Assembly: GCF_000981895.1 (NCBI RefSeq)
Contig: NZ_LATD01000010.1
Span: forward strand, 1-38,894
DNA length: 38,894 nucleotides
Reading direction: 5' to 3'
Source: Streptomyces odonnellii
GTDB taxonomy: Bacteria > Actinomycetota > Actinomycetes > Streptomycetales > Streptomycetaceae
Below are positions 16,230-24,784 of the stretch, piece by piece; positions within the stretch are counted from its first letter, which is position 1; each line of letters opens with the position of its first letter. A program made the translations under genes and the position numbers. The notes under the pieces are model-generated. The model had not been told where the DNA came from and made no database searches. It was given only the letters and a program-made list of their open reading frames with translations.

Positions 16230-17294
16230 TCAGGCGTTCCCCGCCGGTACGGTGCCGGTGCCGGCACCGGCGGCGGTACGGCGGCGGCGTACCGTCCAGA
16301 AGATCCCGCTGCCCACGGCCACCGTCGCGCCGACCCCGATCACCCCGGCGAGACCGCCCGAGATCCGGGCGTCTGAGATGTCCTTGACCCCGTAGTCGGC
16401 GAGCGGGGAGTCGGCCGTGGCGTGCTCCTCGGTCTGCTTGTCGATGCCGTGGTCCGCGGCGACCTTCTCCAGGCCGTCGGGGCTGCCGGAGGCGTAGAAG
16501 GAGACGAAACCGGCCAGCACGAGGGCGGTGACCAGGCCGGTGGCCCAGAGCGTACGGGGCGAGGCGCCCGAGCGGGCGGCCACCGGGGCCGGGGCGGCGG
16601 GCGCCGCGTCGACCAGCTCCCCGCCCACCCGCAGCTTCAGCGGCGCGGACAGCCCGCGCGCGCCGTACACCAGGTCGGGCCGTACGGCGATGACCGCGCC
16701 GACCGTCAGCGCGGTGATCGCGGCCTCGCCGATCCCGATGAGCACATGGACGCCGACCATCGCGGTCAGCACCTTGCCGAGCGGTACGTCCGTCGTCCCG
16801 CCGACGGCGTAGAGGGCGGTGAAGGCGAGGGCCGCGGCCGGTACGGACACCAGCGCGGCGGCGAAGGAGGCGATGGTCACCGAGCGGCGGGTGCGGGGCA
16901 GCACCTTGACCAGGCCGCGGAAGAGCGCGTACGCGACGACGGTGGTCACCACGGCCATGTCCGTGATGTTCACGCCGAGCGCGGTGAGCCCGCCGTCCGC
17001 GAAGAGGATGCCCTGCATCAGCAGGACGACGGAGATACAGAGGACGCCGGTATAGGGGCCGACGAGTATCGCCGCCAGCGCTCCGCCCAGCAGATGGCCG
17101 CTCGTCCCGGCCGCCACGGGAAAGTTGAGCATCTGTACGGCGAAGATGAAGGCGGCGACCAGTCCGGCGAGCGGCGCGGTGCGCTCGTCCAGTTCACGGC
17201 GGGCGCCACGCAGACTGACGGCCACGGCGCCCGCGGCGACGACACCGGTGGCGGCGGAGACGGGGACATCGATGAATCCATCAGGTACATGCAT
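16230..17294 (-). CDS. cbiM: Nickel/cobalt-binding membrane component, CbiM-CbiN fusion
   Basis: 354 aa. The N-terminal MHVPDGFID is the signature of CbiM/NikM, whose free amino end and His2 bind the metal; this fixes the start at 17294 rather than the upstream GTG/ATG codons. NFPVAAGTSGHLLGG and a run of membrane helices follow. After about residue 225 a linker leads to a CbiN/NikN-like unit: a membrane helix, ASGSPDGLEKVA, DSPLADYG and a last helix. M and N are thus fused. A Nur-box-like site lies about 22 bp upstream, and there is no cobalamin riboswitch, so nickel is the more likely substrate. That is inference; the protein family handles both metals. Confidence 0.92.
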   Translation of the reverse strand: MHVPDGFIDVPVSAATGVVAAGAVAVSLRGARRELDERTAPLAGLVAAFIFAVQMLNFPVAAGTSGHLLGGALAAILVGPYTGVLCISVVLLMQGILFADGGLTALGVNITDMAVVTTVVAYALFRGLVKVLPRTRRSVTIASFAAALVSVPAAALAFTALYAVGGTTDVPLGKVLTAMVGVHVLIGIGEAAITALTVGAVIAVRPDLVYGARGLSAPLKLRVGGELVDAAPAAPAPVAARSGASPRTLWATGLVTALVLAGFVSFYASGSPDGLEKVAADHGIDKQTEEHATADSPLADYGVKDISDARISGGLAGVIGVGATVAVGSGIFWTVRRRRTAAGAGTGTVPAGNA

Positions 17295-17315
17295 GGACGT
17301 GATATTAGGCACCTG

Positions 17316-17332
17316 TTGCAAACAGTTCGCAA
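17316..17332 (-). promoter_or_regulatory. Putative Nur (nickel regulator) box upstream of cbiM
   Basis: Read towards cbiM the sequence is TTGCGA-N5-TTGCAA, spaced as in the Nur-box of Streptomyces coelicolor (tTGCaa-N5-ttGCAA, as I recall it from sodF and the nik operon). It is an imperfect palindrome ending 22 bp before the start codon, where a repressor would block transcription. Nur is the Ni-dependent Fur-family repressor. The gene for Nur is not in this window. Confidence 0.6.
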
Positions 17333-17485
17333 GAGCAGGTTGTACGCGAGTTGCCGCGACAGTGCTCACCGCATGAGGCGACGGTAAAACTGCGGATTAA
17401 TTCAGAGTGTTTGTACAATTAAGTACTAAATGTCCTGCGCGCAGCACGGGCAGTCGAACAGCATGAGCCGCAGAGGAGCCAGCCG

Positions 17486-17899
17486 ATGTCACCCGTCGTC
17501 GAGCAGCCCGCCAAATGCCGTCTCATCACGGACGCCCCCCACTCCAAAGCCGTCTCCGTCACCCTCCGCTATGACGGTGCCGATCCGCTCGCCATGCGCA
17601 TCGTCTTCCCCGCCGCGGTCTCCCTCGACGGCCGGGAGGTGGTGTGGGCCTTCGCGCGCGATCTCCTCGACCAGGGGCTGCGGATGCCCTCCGGCACCGG
17701 TGACGTACAGGTGTGGCCCTGCGGCCGGGCCCAGACCATTCTCGAATTCCACTCGCCGGAGGGGGTGGCGATGGTGCAGTTCGACTCCATGCCGCTGCGC
17801 CGGTTCCTGAAGAGTTCGTACGCGATGGTCCCGGCGGGCGAGGAGCGGCACGACGTCCAGGTGGAGAACGAACTGGGCAGGCTCCTCCACCGGACCTGA
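17486..17899 (+). CDS. ssgE: SsgA-like sporulation and cell-division protein (SALP), probably SsgE
   Basis: 137 aa with the features of the SALP family: LRYDGADPLAMRIVF, VVWAFARDLLDQGLRMP, GTGDVQVWP and the C-terminal LRRFLKSSYAMVPAGEE. SALPs occur only in sporulating actinomycetes and direct septum formation, peptidoglycan turnover and spore separation. The assignment to SsgE rests on neighbourhood: in S. coelicolor ssgE (SCO3158) lies beside two PBP genes downstream of pmt, and SsgE is linked to correct timing of spore release. GAGGAG lies 7 nt before the ATG. The roughly 90 bp upstream are unusually AT-rich and probably hold the promoter. It is divergent from cbiM. Confidence 0.88.
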   Translation: MSPVVEQPAKCRLITDAPHSKAVSVTLRYDGADPLAMRIVFPAAVSLDGREVVWAFARDLLDQGLRMPSGTGDVQVWPCGRAQTILEFHSPEGVAMVQFDSMPLRRFLKSSYAMVPAGEERHDVQVENELGRLLHRT

Positions 17900-17981
17900 G
17901 CCCCCGCCCGGTGACCGGCGCGCACCCCCGCGCCCGGACACCGGCGCGCACCCCGCGGCCGACTGCGGCGCGCACAGCACG

Positions 17982-18024
17982 GCGGCCCGGTCGCACACCT
18001 CTGGGAGGTGTGCGACCGGGCCGC
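17982..18024. terminator. 20-bp perfect hairpin after the SALP gene
   Basis: Arms 17982-18001 and 18005-18024 are perfectly complementary over 20 bp with a 3-nt loop (TGG). It sits between the SALP gene (plus) and the end of the MMPL gene (minus), so it can stop both transcripts. No T-run follows on either strand. A second weaker hairpin (GTTCTCC/GGAGAAC, 18119-18141) lies nearer the MMPL stop. The 286-bp gap otherwise shows no gene. Confidence 0.85.
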
Positions 18025-18184
18025 GTGCACCGCTCCGGCTCCCGTCCCCACGGCTGCCGGTGCGTACCGGGTCCGCGCGCCGCTCACGCGTCGGTCCCGG
18101 CGTCTTGAGGTGAGGCGTGTTCTCCAGCGCCCCAGGAGAACCGTGCCTCAGGCCGGGCCCTGCCCCAGCCGTCGGATTACCGGC

Positions 18185-20398
18185 TCAGACACCCACCAGT
18201 TCGCGCTCCGGCTCCGGGCCGCCCTCCGGCGCCGGCTCCAGCCGCTTGCGCAGCGCCTCGCCCTCCACATCCACGTTGGGCAGCAGCCGGTCCAGCCAGC
18301 GCGGCAGCCACCAGGCCTTCCTGCCGAGCAGCGCGAGCACCGCGGGCACGATCGCCATCCGCACCACGAAGGCGTCGAAGAAGACGGCGATCGCCAGTCC
18401 GAAGCCGATCATCTTGATCATCGCCTCGCTGGAGCCGATGAAGCCCGCGAAGACCGCGATCATGATCACCGCCGCGGCCGAGACGACCCGCGCCCCGTGC
18501 CGGAAGCCGGTGACGACCGCCTCGCCGGGCCGCTCCCCGTGGACGTACGCCTCGCGCATCCGCGTGACCAGGAACACCTCGTAGTCCATCGCCAGGCCGA
18601 ACACCACACCCACCATGAAGATCGGCATCATCGACATCACCGGCCCGGTCTGCTCGACCCCGAACAGGCTCCCCAGCCAGCCCCACTGGAAGACCGCGAC
18701 CACCGCGCCGAGCGCCGCGACGACGGAGAGCAGGAAGCCGAGGGCCGCCTTCAGCGGTACGAGTACGGACCGGAAGACCAGCATCAGCAGCAGGAAGGCC
18801 AGCCCGACGACCAGCGCCAGATACGGGACCAGCGCCGCGTTCATCTTCTCCGAGAAGTCGATGTTCATCGCCGTGGCACCGGTGACCAGGACGTCGGCAC
18901 CGTTGTCCGCCTTGATCTCGCCACCGGTGTCGCGGATGGAGTGGACCAGGTTCTCGGTGTCGACCGAGGACGGGCGGTCCTCGGGGATCACCGTGATGGT
19001 CGCGGTGTCGCCCGCCTTGTTGACCGTGGACGGGGTGACGGCGGCCACGCCGTCCATCTTCCGTACGGTGTCCGCGACCTCGGTGGCCGCGGCCTTGGCA
19101 TTGTCATTGGCCTTGCCGTCCACCACGACCATCAGCGGCCCGTTGAAGCCGGGGCCGAAGCCGTCGGACAGCAGGTCGTACGCCTTGCGCTGGGTGGTGC
19201 TCACCGGCTGCGACCCGTCGTCGGGCAGGCCCAGCTCCAGCGACGCGGCGGGAACGGCGATCGCTCCCAGCCCCACGACCGCCGTGACCAGGACGGCGAC
19301 CGGCCGGCGCAGTACGAACCGCGCCCAGCGGGTGCCCATGTTGGCCTTGTGGTGGTGCGTACCGTTCTCCAGCGCGGTACGGGCCTTGCGGCCGTGCACC
19401 CGCTTGCCCGCGAAACCGAGCAGCGCCGGGATGAGGGTGAGCGCGATGAGGACGGCGATCACGACCGTACCGGCGGCGGCGAAGCCCATCTTGGTGAGCA
19501 TCGGGATATTGACCACGGCCAGACCGACCAGCGCGACGACGACCGTCAGCCCGGCGAAGACCACCGCGGACCCGGCGGTGCCGACCGCCCGCCCTGCGGC
19601 TTCCTCCCGTTCCCGTCCCTCGGTCAGCTCGGCCCGGTAGCGGGACACGATGAACAGCGCGTAGTCGATACCGACCGCGAGGCCGATCATCATCGCCAGG
19701 GTGGAGGTGGTGGAGCCCAGGTCCAGGACATTGGCGAGCGCGGTGATCGTGGAGATCCCGACGCCGACCCCGATCAGCGCGGTGAGCAGCGGAAGCCCGG
19801 CCGCGATCAGCGATCCGAAGGTGATCACGAGCACCACCGCGGCGACGGCCACCCCGATGATCTCGGTGGCCCCGGTCTCCGGCGCGGCCTGGAGCGCGTC
19901 ACCGCCGATCTCCACCGACAGCCCCTGCGCCCGCGCGTCCGCGCCCGTCTCTTCGAGCGCGCTGCGGGTCTCGTCGGTCAGCTCCATCCCGCTGACCTTG
20001 TACGCGACCGAGACATAGGCCGTCGTGCCGTCCTTGGAGACGGCGTTGGCGGTGTACGGGTCGGACACCGAGGAGACCTGCGGCGAGCCCGCGGACAGCT
20101 CGTCCACGACCGAGCGGACCTCGGCCTTGTTGGCGGCGTCGGTCATCTTCTCGCCCGCGGGCGCCTTGAAGACGACCCGGGCGGTCGCGCCATCGGCGCT
20201 GGCTCCCGGGAAGCGCTGTTCAAGCAGGTCGAAGGCCTTCTGGGCCTCCGTTCCCGGAATGGAGAAGGAACTGGCCGCGGGGGCGGACGCGGAGGCCGCG
20301 CCGACCCCGGCGAGCGCCAGCAGGGCCACCCACAGCAGGGCGACGAATCGGCGGCGCCGGAAGGCGAGCCTTCCGATCTTGTAGAGGAACGTGGCCAC
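18185..20398 (-). CDS. MMPL/RND-type exporter
   Basis: 737 aa, an inner-membrane proton-driven exporter of the MmpL/ActII-3 type. Two homologous halves each have a membrane helix, a large external domain and a helix bundle. The GxxxDY proton-relay motifs are seen as GLAVGIDYALFIVSRYR in the first half and VFGLAMDYEVFLVTRMR in the second. The GTG at 20398 (VATFLYKIGRLAF) follows GGAG and begins directly before the conserved N-terminus, so I chose it over the ATG at 20434. The TetR gene lies 139 bp upstream on the same strand, making a regulator-exporter operon likely. In Streptomyces such proteins export lipids, antibiotics or other hydrophobic compounds; the substrate is unknown. Confidence 0.93.
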   Translation of the reverse strand: MATFLYKIGRLAFRRRRFVALLWVALLALAGVGAASASAPAASSFSIPGTEAQKAFDLLEQRFPGASADGATARVVFKAPAGEKMTDAANKAEVRSVVDELSAGSPQVSSVSDPYTANAVSKDGTTAYVSVAYKVSGMELTDETRSALEETGADARAQGLSVEIGGDALQAAPETGATEIIGVAVAAVVLVITFGSLIAAGLPLLTALIGVGVGISTITALANVLDLGSTTSTLAMMIGLAVGIDYALFIVSRYRAELTEGREREEAAGRAVGTAGSAVVFAGLTVVVALVGLAVVNIPMLTKMGFAAAGTVVIAVLIALTLIPALLGFAGKRVHGRKARTALENGTHHHKANMGTRWARFVLRRPVAVLVTAVVGLGAIAVPAASLELGLPDDGSQPVSTTQRKAYDLLSDGFGPGFNGPLMVVVDGKANDNAKAAATEVADTVRKMDGVAAVTPSTVNKAGDTATITVIPEDRPSSVDTENLVHSIRDTGGEIKADNGADVLVTGATAMNIDFSEKMNAALVPYLALVVGLAFLLLMLVFRSVLVPLKAALGFLLSVVAALGAVVAVFQWGWLGSLFGVEQTGPVMSMMPIFMVGVVFGLAMDYEVFLVTRMREAYVHGERPGEAVVTGFRHGARVVSAAAVIMIAVFAGFIGSSEAMIKMIGFGLAIAVFFDAFVVRMAIVPAVLALLGRKAWWLPRWLDRLLPNVDVEGEALRKRLEPAPEGGPEPERELVGV

Positions 20399-20537
20399 GA
20401 GGGCGTACTCCCGGTCTGTCGACGGAAAGGGCATGGGGAGCCGGCCCGACGGCGAGAGAGCGGCACGCGTCAGGTACAGGGGTACTGCTGGGGAGAGTCC
20501 CGCCTGGGCGGAGGGGACTGGGGACTGCGGGGGGTGG

Positions 20538-21110
20538 TCAGACGCCGAGCGCGGGGAGGACCACGGCGTCGAAATAGGAGGCGAGGAAAGCGCGGTCGAC
20601 CAACCGGTCCTCGATCAACTGGCGGGCCACGAAGGCGCCGACCAGCATATGCATGATGTATGGCAGCGCCGGATTGTCCGCGGCCACTTCGCCGCGGTCC
20701 ACCGCACGCTGGAGCAGTTCCTGGAGCCCCCGCATCTCGGGCTCGATCAGCAGCTCGTGGAACGCCTGGTAGAGGTCGGGATTGTCATGGACCGCGTGCA
20801 TCAGACCCCGCATCAGCGCGGAGTCCTTCTCCACCCGGCAGTCGTCGGTGCGGCCCACGATCGCGTGGAAGTCGCCGCGCAGCGAGCCGGTGTCGATCTG
20901 GTCGGTGTGGACGGGCTTGTTGTACCGCATCGCCCGGACGACCAGCTCGGGCTTGCTCCCCCACTGGCGGTAGAGGGTCGCCTTGCTGGACCGGGTGCGG
21001 GCGGCGATGGCGTCCATGGTGAGGGCGTCATAGCCGACCTCGCGCAGCAGATCGAGCACGGCACCGTACAGCTCGGCCTCGCGCTCCGGCGTGAGCCTGC
21101 TGCGTGCCAT
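20538..21110 (-). CDS. TetR-family transcriptional regulator
   Basis: 190 aa from the ATG at 21110 (MARSRLTPEREAELYGAV). The helix-turn-helix is at about residues 25-50: LTMDAIAARTRSSKATLYRQW, a normal TetR recognition motif given here as LTMDAIAAR and SSKATLYRQW. The C-terminal half is helical and would bind a ligand. The ORF continues 38 codons upstream, but those codons cover the operator sites and are not conserved-looking. It most likely represses itself and the MMPL exporter downstream until an exported compound is bound. Confidence 0.92.
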   Translation of the reverse strand: MARSRLTPEREAELYGAVLDLLREVGYDALTMDAIAARTRSSKATLYRQWGSKPELVVRAMRYNKPVHTDQIDTGSLRGDFHAIVGRTDDCRVEKDSALMRGLMHAVHDNPDLYQAFHELLIEPEMRGLQELLQRAVDRGEVAADNPALPYIMHMLVGAFVARQLIEDRLVDRAFLASYFDAVVLPALGV

Positions 21111-21123
21111 GCCAACCTCCGAA

Positions 21124-21136
21124 CGAAACGGTTTCG
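21124..21136. promoter_or_regulatory. TetR operator candidate 1
   Basis: CGAAAC-G-GTTTCG is a perfect palindrome 13 bp before the tetR start codon. It shares its half-site with the longer palindrome at 21162-21187, which suggests that both bind the same dimer. Confidence 0.7.
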
Positions 21137-21161
21137 TACAGTACGAAGATAACCCGGCCAT

Positions 21162-21187
21162 CAAGCGAAACGCTCTCGTTTCGCTTG
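21162..21187. promoter_or_regulatory. TetR operator candidate 2 (11-bp arms)
   Basis: CAAGCGAAACG (21162-21172) and CGTTTCGCTTG (21177-21187) pair perfectly around CTCT, so the whole element is a 26-bp palindrome. The CGAAAC/GTTTCG half-sites recur in site 1, 25 bp away. The pair lies between tetR and the divergent tricorn-type protease gene, about 80 bp from that gene's start, so the protease could also be controlled. Confidence 0.75.
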
Positions 21188-21266
21188 TGGCTTGCACCAC
21201 ACCTCTCCAGTGGCCGCATAACACCTGTCAGAGGCGCTTCGCGCTCAAAAAGGGCAGCATTGGGGG

Positions 21267-24200
21267 GTGAGTGACGACGTCGCGTATCTACGCTTCCCGC
21301 ACCTCCACGACGATTTGCTGTGCTTCGCCGCCGAGGACGACCTCTGGGTCGCACCCCTCGTGCCGGCCGGGCACCGGCCCGAACGCGCCTGGCGGCTGAC
21401 CGTCGACCGGACCAGAGTCGGTCATCCCCGCTTCTCGCCCGACGGCCGCCACATCGCCTACACGACCTGGCGCAGCCTCGATCCCGAGATCCATCTCGCC
21501 CCGGTGGACGGCGGCCCGGCCCGCCGGCTGACCTACTGGGGCGCCACCGACACCCGCGTCTGCGGCTGGACACCCCCCGCCCCGGGCACCGGCGGCGAGC
21601 CCCAGATCCTCGCGGTCTCCTCGCACGGCCAGCCGTTCTCCTACTTCGCCTGGGCCTACAGCCTGCCCACCGACGGCTCCCCCGGGGGCGCGCTGCCCTG
21701 GGGCCCGGTCAACGACATCGCCGTCGTGGACACCGGCGGCGAGCACCGTACGCTCCTGCTCACCGGCAAGCCCCCGCACGAGCCGGCCGCCTGGAAGCGC
21801 TACCGCGGCGGGGCCATGGGACGGCTCTGGCTGCACGGCAAGCGGCTGCTCCCGGACCTCGGGGGCCATCTCGACTGCCCGATGTTCGTCGGCGGACGCA
21901 TCGCGTTCCTCTCCGACCACGAGGGCATCGGCAATCTGTACTCCTGCCTCCCCGACGGCACCGGCCTGCTGCGCCACACCGACCACGACGCCTTCTACGC
22001 CCGCCACGCCTCCTCCGACGGCCACCGGGTCGTCTACCAGTGCGCGGGCGAACTCTGGCTGGTCGACGACCTCACCGCCGGCTCGGTGCCGCGCCGGCTG
22101 GACGTACGGCTCGGCGGACAGCGCGCGGGACGGCGCCCGTACCAGGTCCCCGCCGCCAGCCATGTCAACGGGATCTCCGTGGACACCACCGGCCGGGCGA
22201 GCGCCGTGTCCGTACGCGGCAGCCTGTACTGGCTCACGCACCGCGACGGCCCGGCCCGTACGATCGCCGACACCCATGGCGTACGGGTACGGCTCCCCGA
22301 GATGCTCGGCAGCGGCGGCAAGGTCGCGTACATCACCGACGCGGACGGCGAGGACGCCATAGAGATCGCGTATCTGCCGCGCGCGAGCGGCGACCGGGAG
22401 CCGCTCCGGCTGGCGTCGGGCCGGCTCGGCCGGGTCCGGGAGATGGTCGCCGACCCGGAGGGCGAGCGGATAGCGATCGCCTCGCACGACGGCAGGCTGC
22501 TGCTGGTCGACGTGCCGGAGGACATGGACGACATACCGGAGGAGCCCGCCGAGCCGGCGGCACGTCCCGGGACGGCCGGGTCCGCGGACGGGGCTCCGGG
22601 CGAGACCGCCAGGGACACTCCCGCCACCGTCACCGAGCTGATCCACTCCGTCAACGGCCCCGTCGCCGACCTCGCCTTCTCCCCCGACGGCGGCTGGCTC
22701 ACCTGGTCCCATCCCGGTATCGGCCGCTCCCTGCGCCAGATCAAGCTCGCCAAGATCTCCGGCAGCTTCGCCCGTACGGTCGTCGATGTCACCAACGGCC
22801 GCTTCGAGGACGAGAATCCGGTCTTCACCAGCGACGGCCGCTATCTCGCCTTCCTGTCCTGGCGCGGCTTCGACCCGGTGTACGACGTGCACACCGGCGA
22901 CCTCTCCTTCCCGCTGGGCTGCCGCCCCTATCTCGTACCGCTGTCCTCCGCGACCCCGTCGCCCTTCGCGCTGTCGCCGGACGGCCGGCCCGCGGCGGGC
23001 GGGCTCGATCCGGTGGACATCGAGCCGGAGGAGGCAGCCGCGCAGCCGGGCGCCGGGGGCGGCACGGTCACGGTCGAGGTCGAAGGCCTGGCCGACCGGG
23101 TCACCCCCTTCCCCGTCACCGCGTCCAAGTACTCGGCGCTGCACCCGGTCAGCGGCGGCGGTCTGGTCTGGCTGCGCTGGCCGATCTCCGGCGCGCTCGG
23201 CGAGACCTTCGCCAACCCCGCGGACATGTCGGGCCGCCCCACCCTCGAACACTTCGACATCGCGAAGGCCCGTAAGAGCGAACTCGTGGGCCATCTGGAC
23301 TGGTTCGCCGTCAGCGGCGACGGCAGCAGGCTGGTGGTCGTGGACGACGGCGAGCTGCGCGCCGTGCCCGCCACCGAGCCCGGTGACGGCGACTCGACGG
23401 TCCTGCTCGATCTGCGCCGCATACTGCACGACGTCGATCCGGGCGCCGAGTGGCGCCAGGCCTTCGAGGAGGCGGGGCGGCTGATCCGCGCGTACTTCTG
23501 GGAGCCGCGGATGTGCGGCATCGACTGGGACGGGATCCTCGCCCAATACCGTCCGCTGGTCGAACGGGTCGCCTCCCCCGACGAGTTCGCGGACCTGCTC
23601 CGCGAGGTCCTCGGCGAGCTGGGCACCTCCCATGCCTATGTCACCCCCGCCCGCCGCAACGAGGGCCCGCCGCACTACCAGCGCCCGATCGGCCTGCTCG
23701 GCGCCAATCTGGTCCCCCGGGACGGCGCCTGGATGATCAAACGGATCCTGCCGGGCGACTCCTCGGACTCCAAGGCCCGCTCCCCGCTGGCCGGTACGGG
23801 GATCCGGGCGGGCGCGGTCCTCACCCATGTCGACGGCCGGCCCGTCGACCCGGTGGCGGGTCCCTATCCGCTGCTGGCCGCCGCCGGGGGCACCACGGTC
23901 GAGCTGACCTTCAGACCCGCCGGGCGCGACAGCGCTCCCCGCCGGGTCGCGGTCGTCCCGCTGATCGACGAACGCCCGCTGCGCTACCAGGACTGGGTGG
24001 CCAAACGCCGTGAGGTGGTACGGGAGATCAGCGGCGGCAAGTGCGGCTATCTGCACATCCCCGACATGGGCGGCTCCGGCTGGGCGCAGTTCAACCGCGA
24101 TCTGCGTCTGGAGGTCTCACGTCCCGCGCTGATCGTGGACGTACGGGGCAACGCGGGCGGCCATATCAGTGAGCTGGTCGTGGAGAAGCTGACCCGCAGG

Positions 24201-24671
24201 ATCATCGGCTGGGACCTGACGCGTGACGCCCAGCCCGTCTCGTACGCCTCCAACGCCCCGCGCGGCCCGGTGGTCGCGCTCGCCGACGAGGCGACCTCCT
24301 CCGACGGCGACATGATCACCGCGGCCTTCCGGCTGCTCGGTCTGGGCCCGGTGGTGGGCCAGCGGACCTGGGGCGGGGTGGTCGGCATCACCGGCCGCCA
24401 CCGCCTCGGCGACGGTACGGTCATCACGGTGCCGATGAACGCGGCCTGGTTCGACGCGTACGGCTGGTCCATAGAGAACCACGGTGTCGAGCCGGACATC
24501 GAGGCCCTGCGCACCCCCCTCGACTGGGCTGAGGGGCGGCACGCCCAGCTCGACGACGCGGTGTGGGTGGCGCTGGATCTGCTGGCGGGGCATCCGGCGT
24601 CGACACCGCCGGGGTACGAGGCCGTCCCCGACCTGCGCCGCCCGAAACTCCCCCCGCGCACCACCGGCTAG
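21267..24671 (+). CDS. Tricorn-type protease (S41 family)
   Basis: 1134 aa, the usual length for bacterial tricorn protease homologues. The N-terminal two thirds form beta-propeller repeats (LRFPHLHDD, FSPDGRHIAYTTW, SDHEGIGNLY, FTSDGRYLAFLSW). A helical C1 domain, a PDZ-like domain (about 820-890) and an S41 core follow. The catalytic His is in GTSHAYV (H789), and the nucleophile is in TSSDGD (S1011/S1012). Tricorn degrades peptides released by the proteasome. There is no signal peptide, so it is cytosolic. The GTG start follows a GGGGGG run. An acidic Pro/Ala-rich insert (about residues 420-450) separates the two propeller parts. Streptomyces genomes encode several such proteins. Confidence 0.93.
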   Translation: MSDDVAYLRFPHLHDDLLCFAAEDDLWVAPLVPAGHRPERAWRLTVDRTRVGHPRFSPDGRHIAYTTWRSLDPEIHLAPVDGGPARRLTYWGATDTRVCGWTPPAPGTGGEPQILAVSSHGQPFSYFAWAYSLPTDGSPGGALPWGPVNDIAVVDTGGEHRTLLLTGKPPHEPAAWKRYRGGAMGRLWLHGKRLLPDLGGHLDCPMFVGGRIAFLSDHEGIGNLYSCLPDGTGLLRHTDHDAFYARHASSDGHRVVYQCAGELWLVDDLTAGSVPRRLDVRLGGQRAGRRPYQVPAASHVNGISVDTTGRASAVSVRGSLYWLTHRDGPARTIADTHGVRVRLPEMLGSGGKVAYITDADGEDAIEIAYLPRASGDREPLRLASGRLGRVREMVADPEGERIAIASHDGRLLLVDVPEDMDDIPEEPAEPAARPGTAGSADGAPGETARDTPATVTELIHSVNGPVADLAFSPDGGWLTWSHPGIGRSLRQIKLAKISGSFARTVVDVTNGRFEDENPVFTSDGRYLAFLSWRGFDPVYDVHTGDLSFPLGCRPYLVPLSSATPSPFALSPDGRPAAGGLDPVDIEPEEAAAQPGAGGGTVTVEVEGLADRVTPFPVTASKYSALHPVSGGGLVWLRWPISGALGETFANPADMSGRPTLEHFDIAKARKSELVGHLDWFAVSGDGSRLVVVDDGELRAVPATEPGDGDSTVLLDLRRILHDVDPGAEWRQAFEEAGRLIRAYFWEPRMCGIDWDGILAQYRPLVERVASPDEFADLLREVLGELGTSHAYVTPARRNEGPPHYQRPIGLLGANLVPRDGAWMIKRILPGDSSDSKARSPLAGTGIRAGAVLTHVDGRPVDPVAGPYPLLAAAGGTTVELTFRPAGRDSAPRRVAVVPLIDERPLRYQDWVAKRREVVREISGGKCGYLHIPDMGGSGWAQFNRDLRLEVSRPALIVDVRGNAGGHISELVVEKLTRRIIGWDLTRDAQPVSYASNAPRGPVVALADEATSSDGDMITAAFRLLGLGPVVGQRTWGGVVGITGRHRLGDGTVITVPMNAAWFDAYGWSIENHGVEPDIEALRTPLDWAEGRHAQLDDAVWVALDLLAGHPASTPPGYEAVPDLRRPKLPPRTTG

Positions 24672-24731
24672 CCGCCGGTACTGTCGCCGTCTCCGAGCGG
24701 CACGGCCCGCGGGCGGACAAGGGCGGACAAA

Positions 24732-24759
24732 AGGCGCACCCGGCGAACCGGGTGCGCCT
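24732..24759 (-). terminator. Intrinsic terminator, GC stem with tetraloop
   Basis: AGGCGCACCCGG (24732-24743) pairs perfectly with CCGGGTGCGCCT (24748-24759) around CGAA. On the minus strand the stem is followed by TTTT, so it terminates the Gln/Gly-rich protein gene at 24785. It may also act on the protease transcript from the other side. Confidence 0.85.
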
Positions 24760-24784
24760 CCTGTCAGGCCCTCAAGCGCTTCGA

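Noticed and set aside
17295..17485. Cobalamin riboswitch upstream of cbiM
   Set aside because: No conserved B12-box or paired core was found and the leader is too short; a Nur-like site fits better.
18008..20656. 882-aa ORF antisense to the MMPL gene
   Set aside because: His/Arg/Asp-rich composition with no domain; it is the complement of a convincing exporter gene.
21288..24056. 922-aa ORF antisense to the tricorn-type protease
   Set aside because: The plus-strand gene has all S41 motifs; the minus frame shows only composition artefacts.
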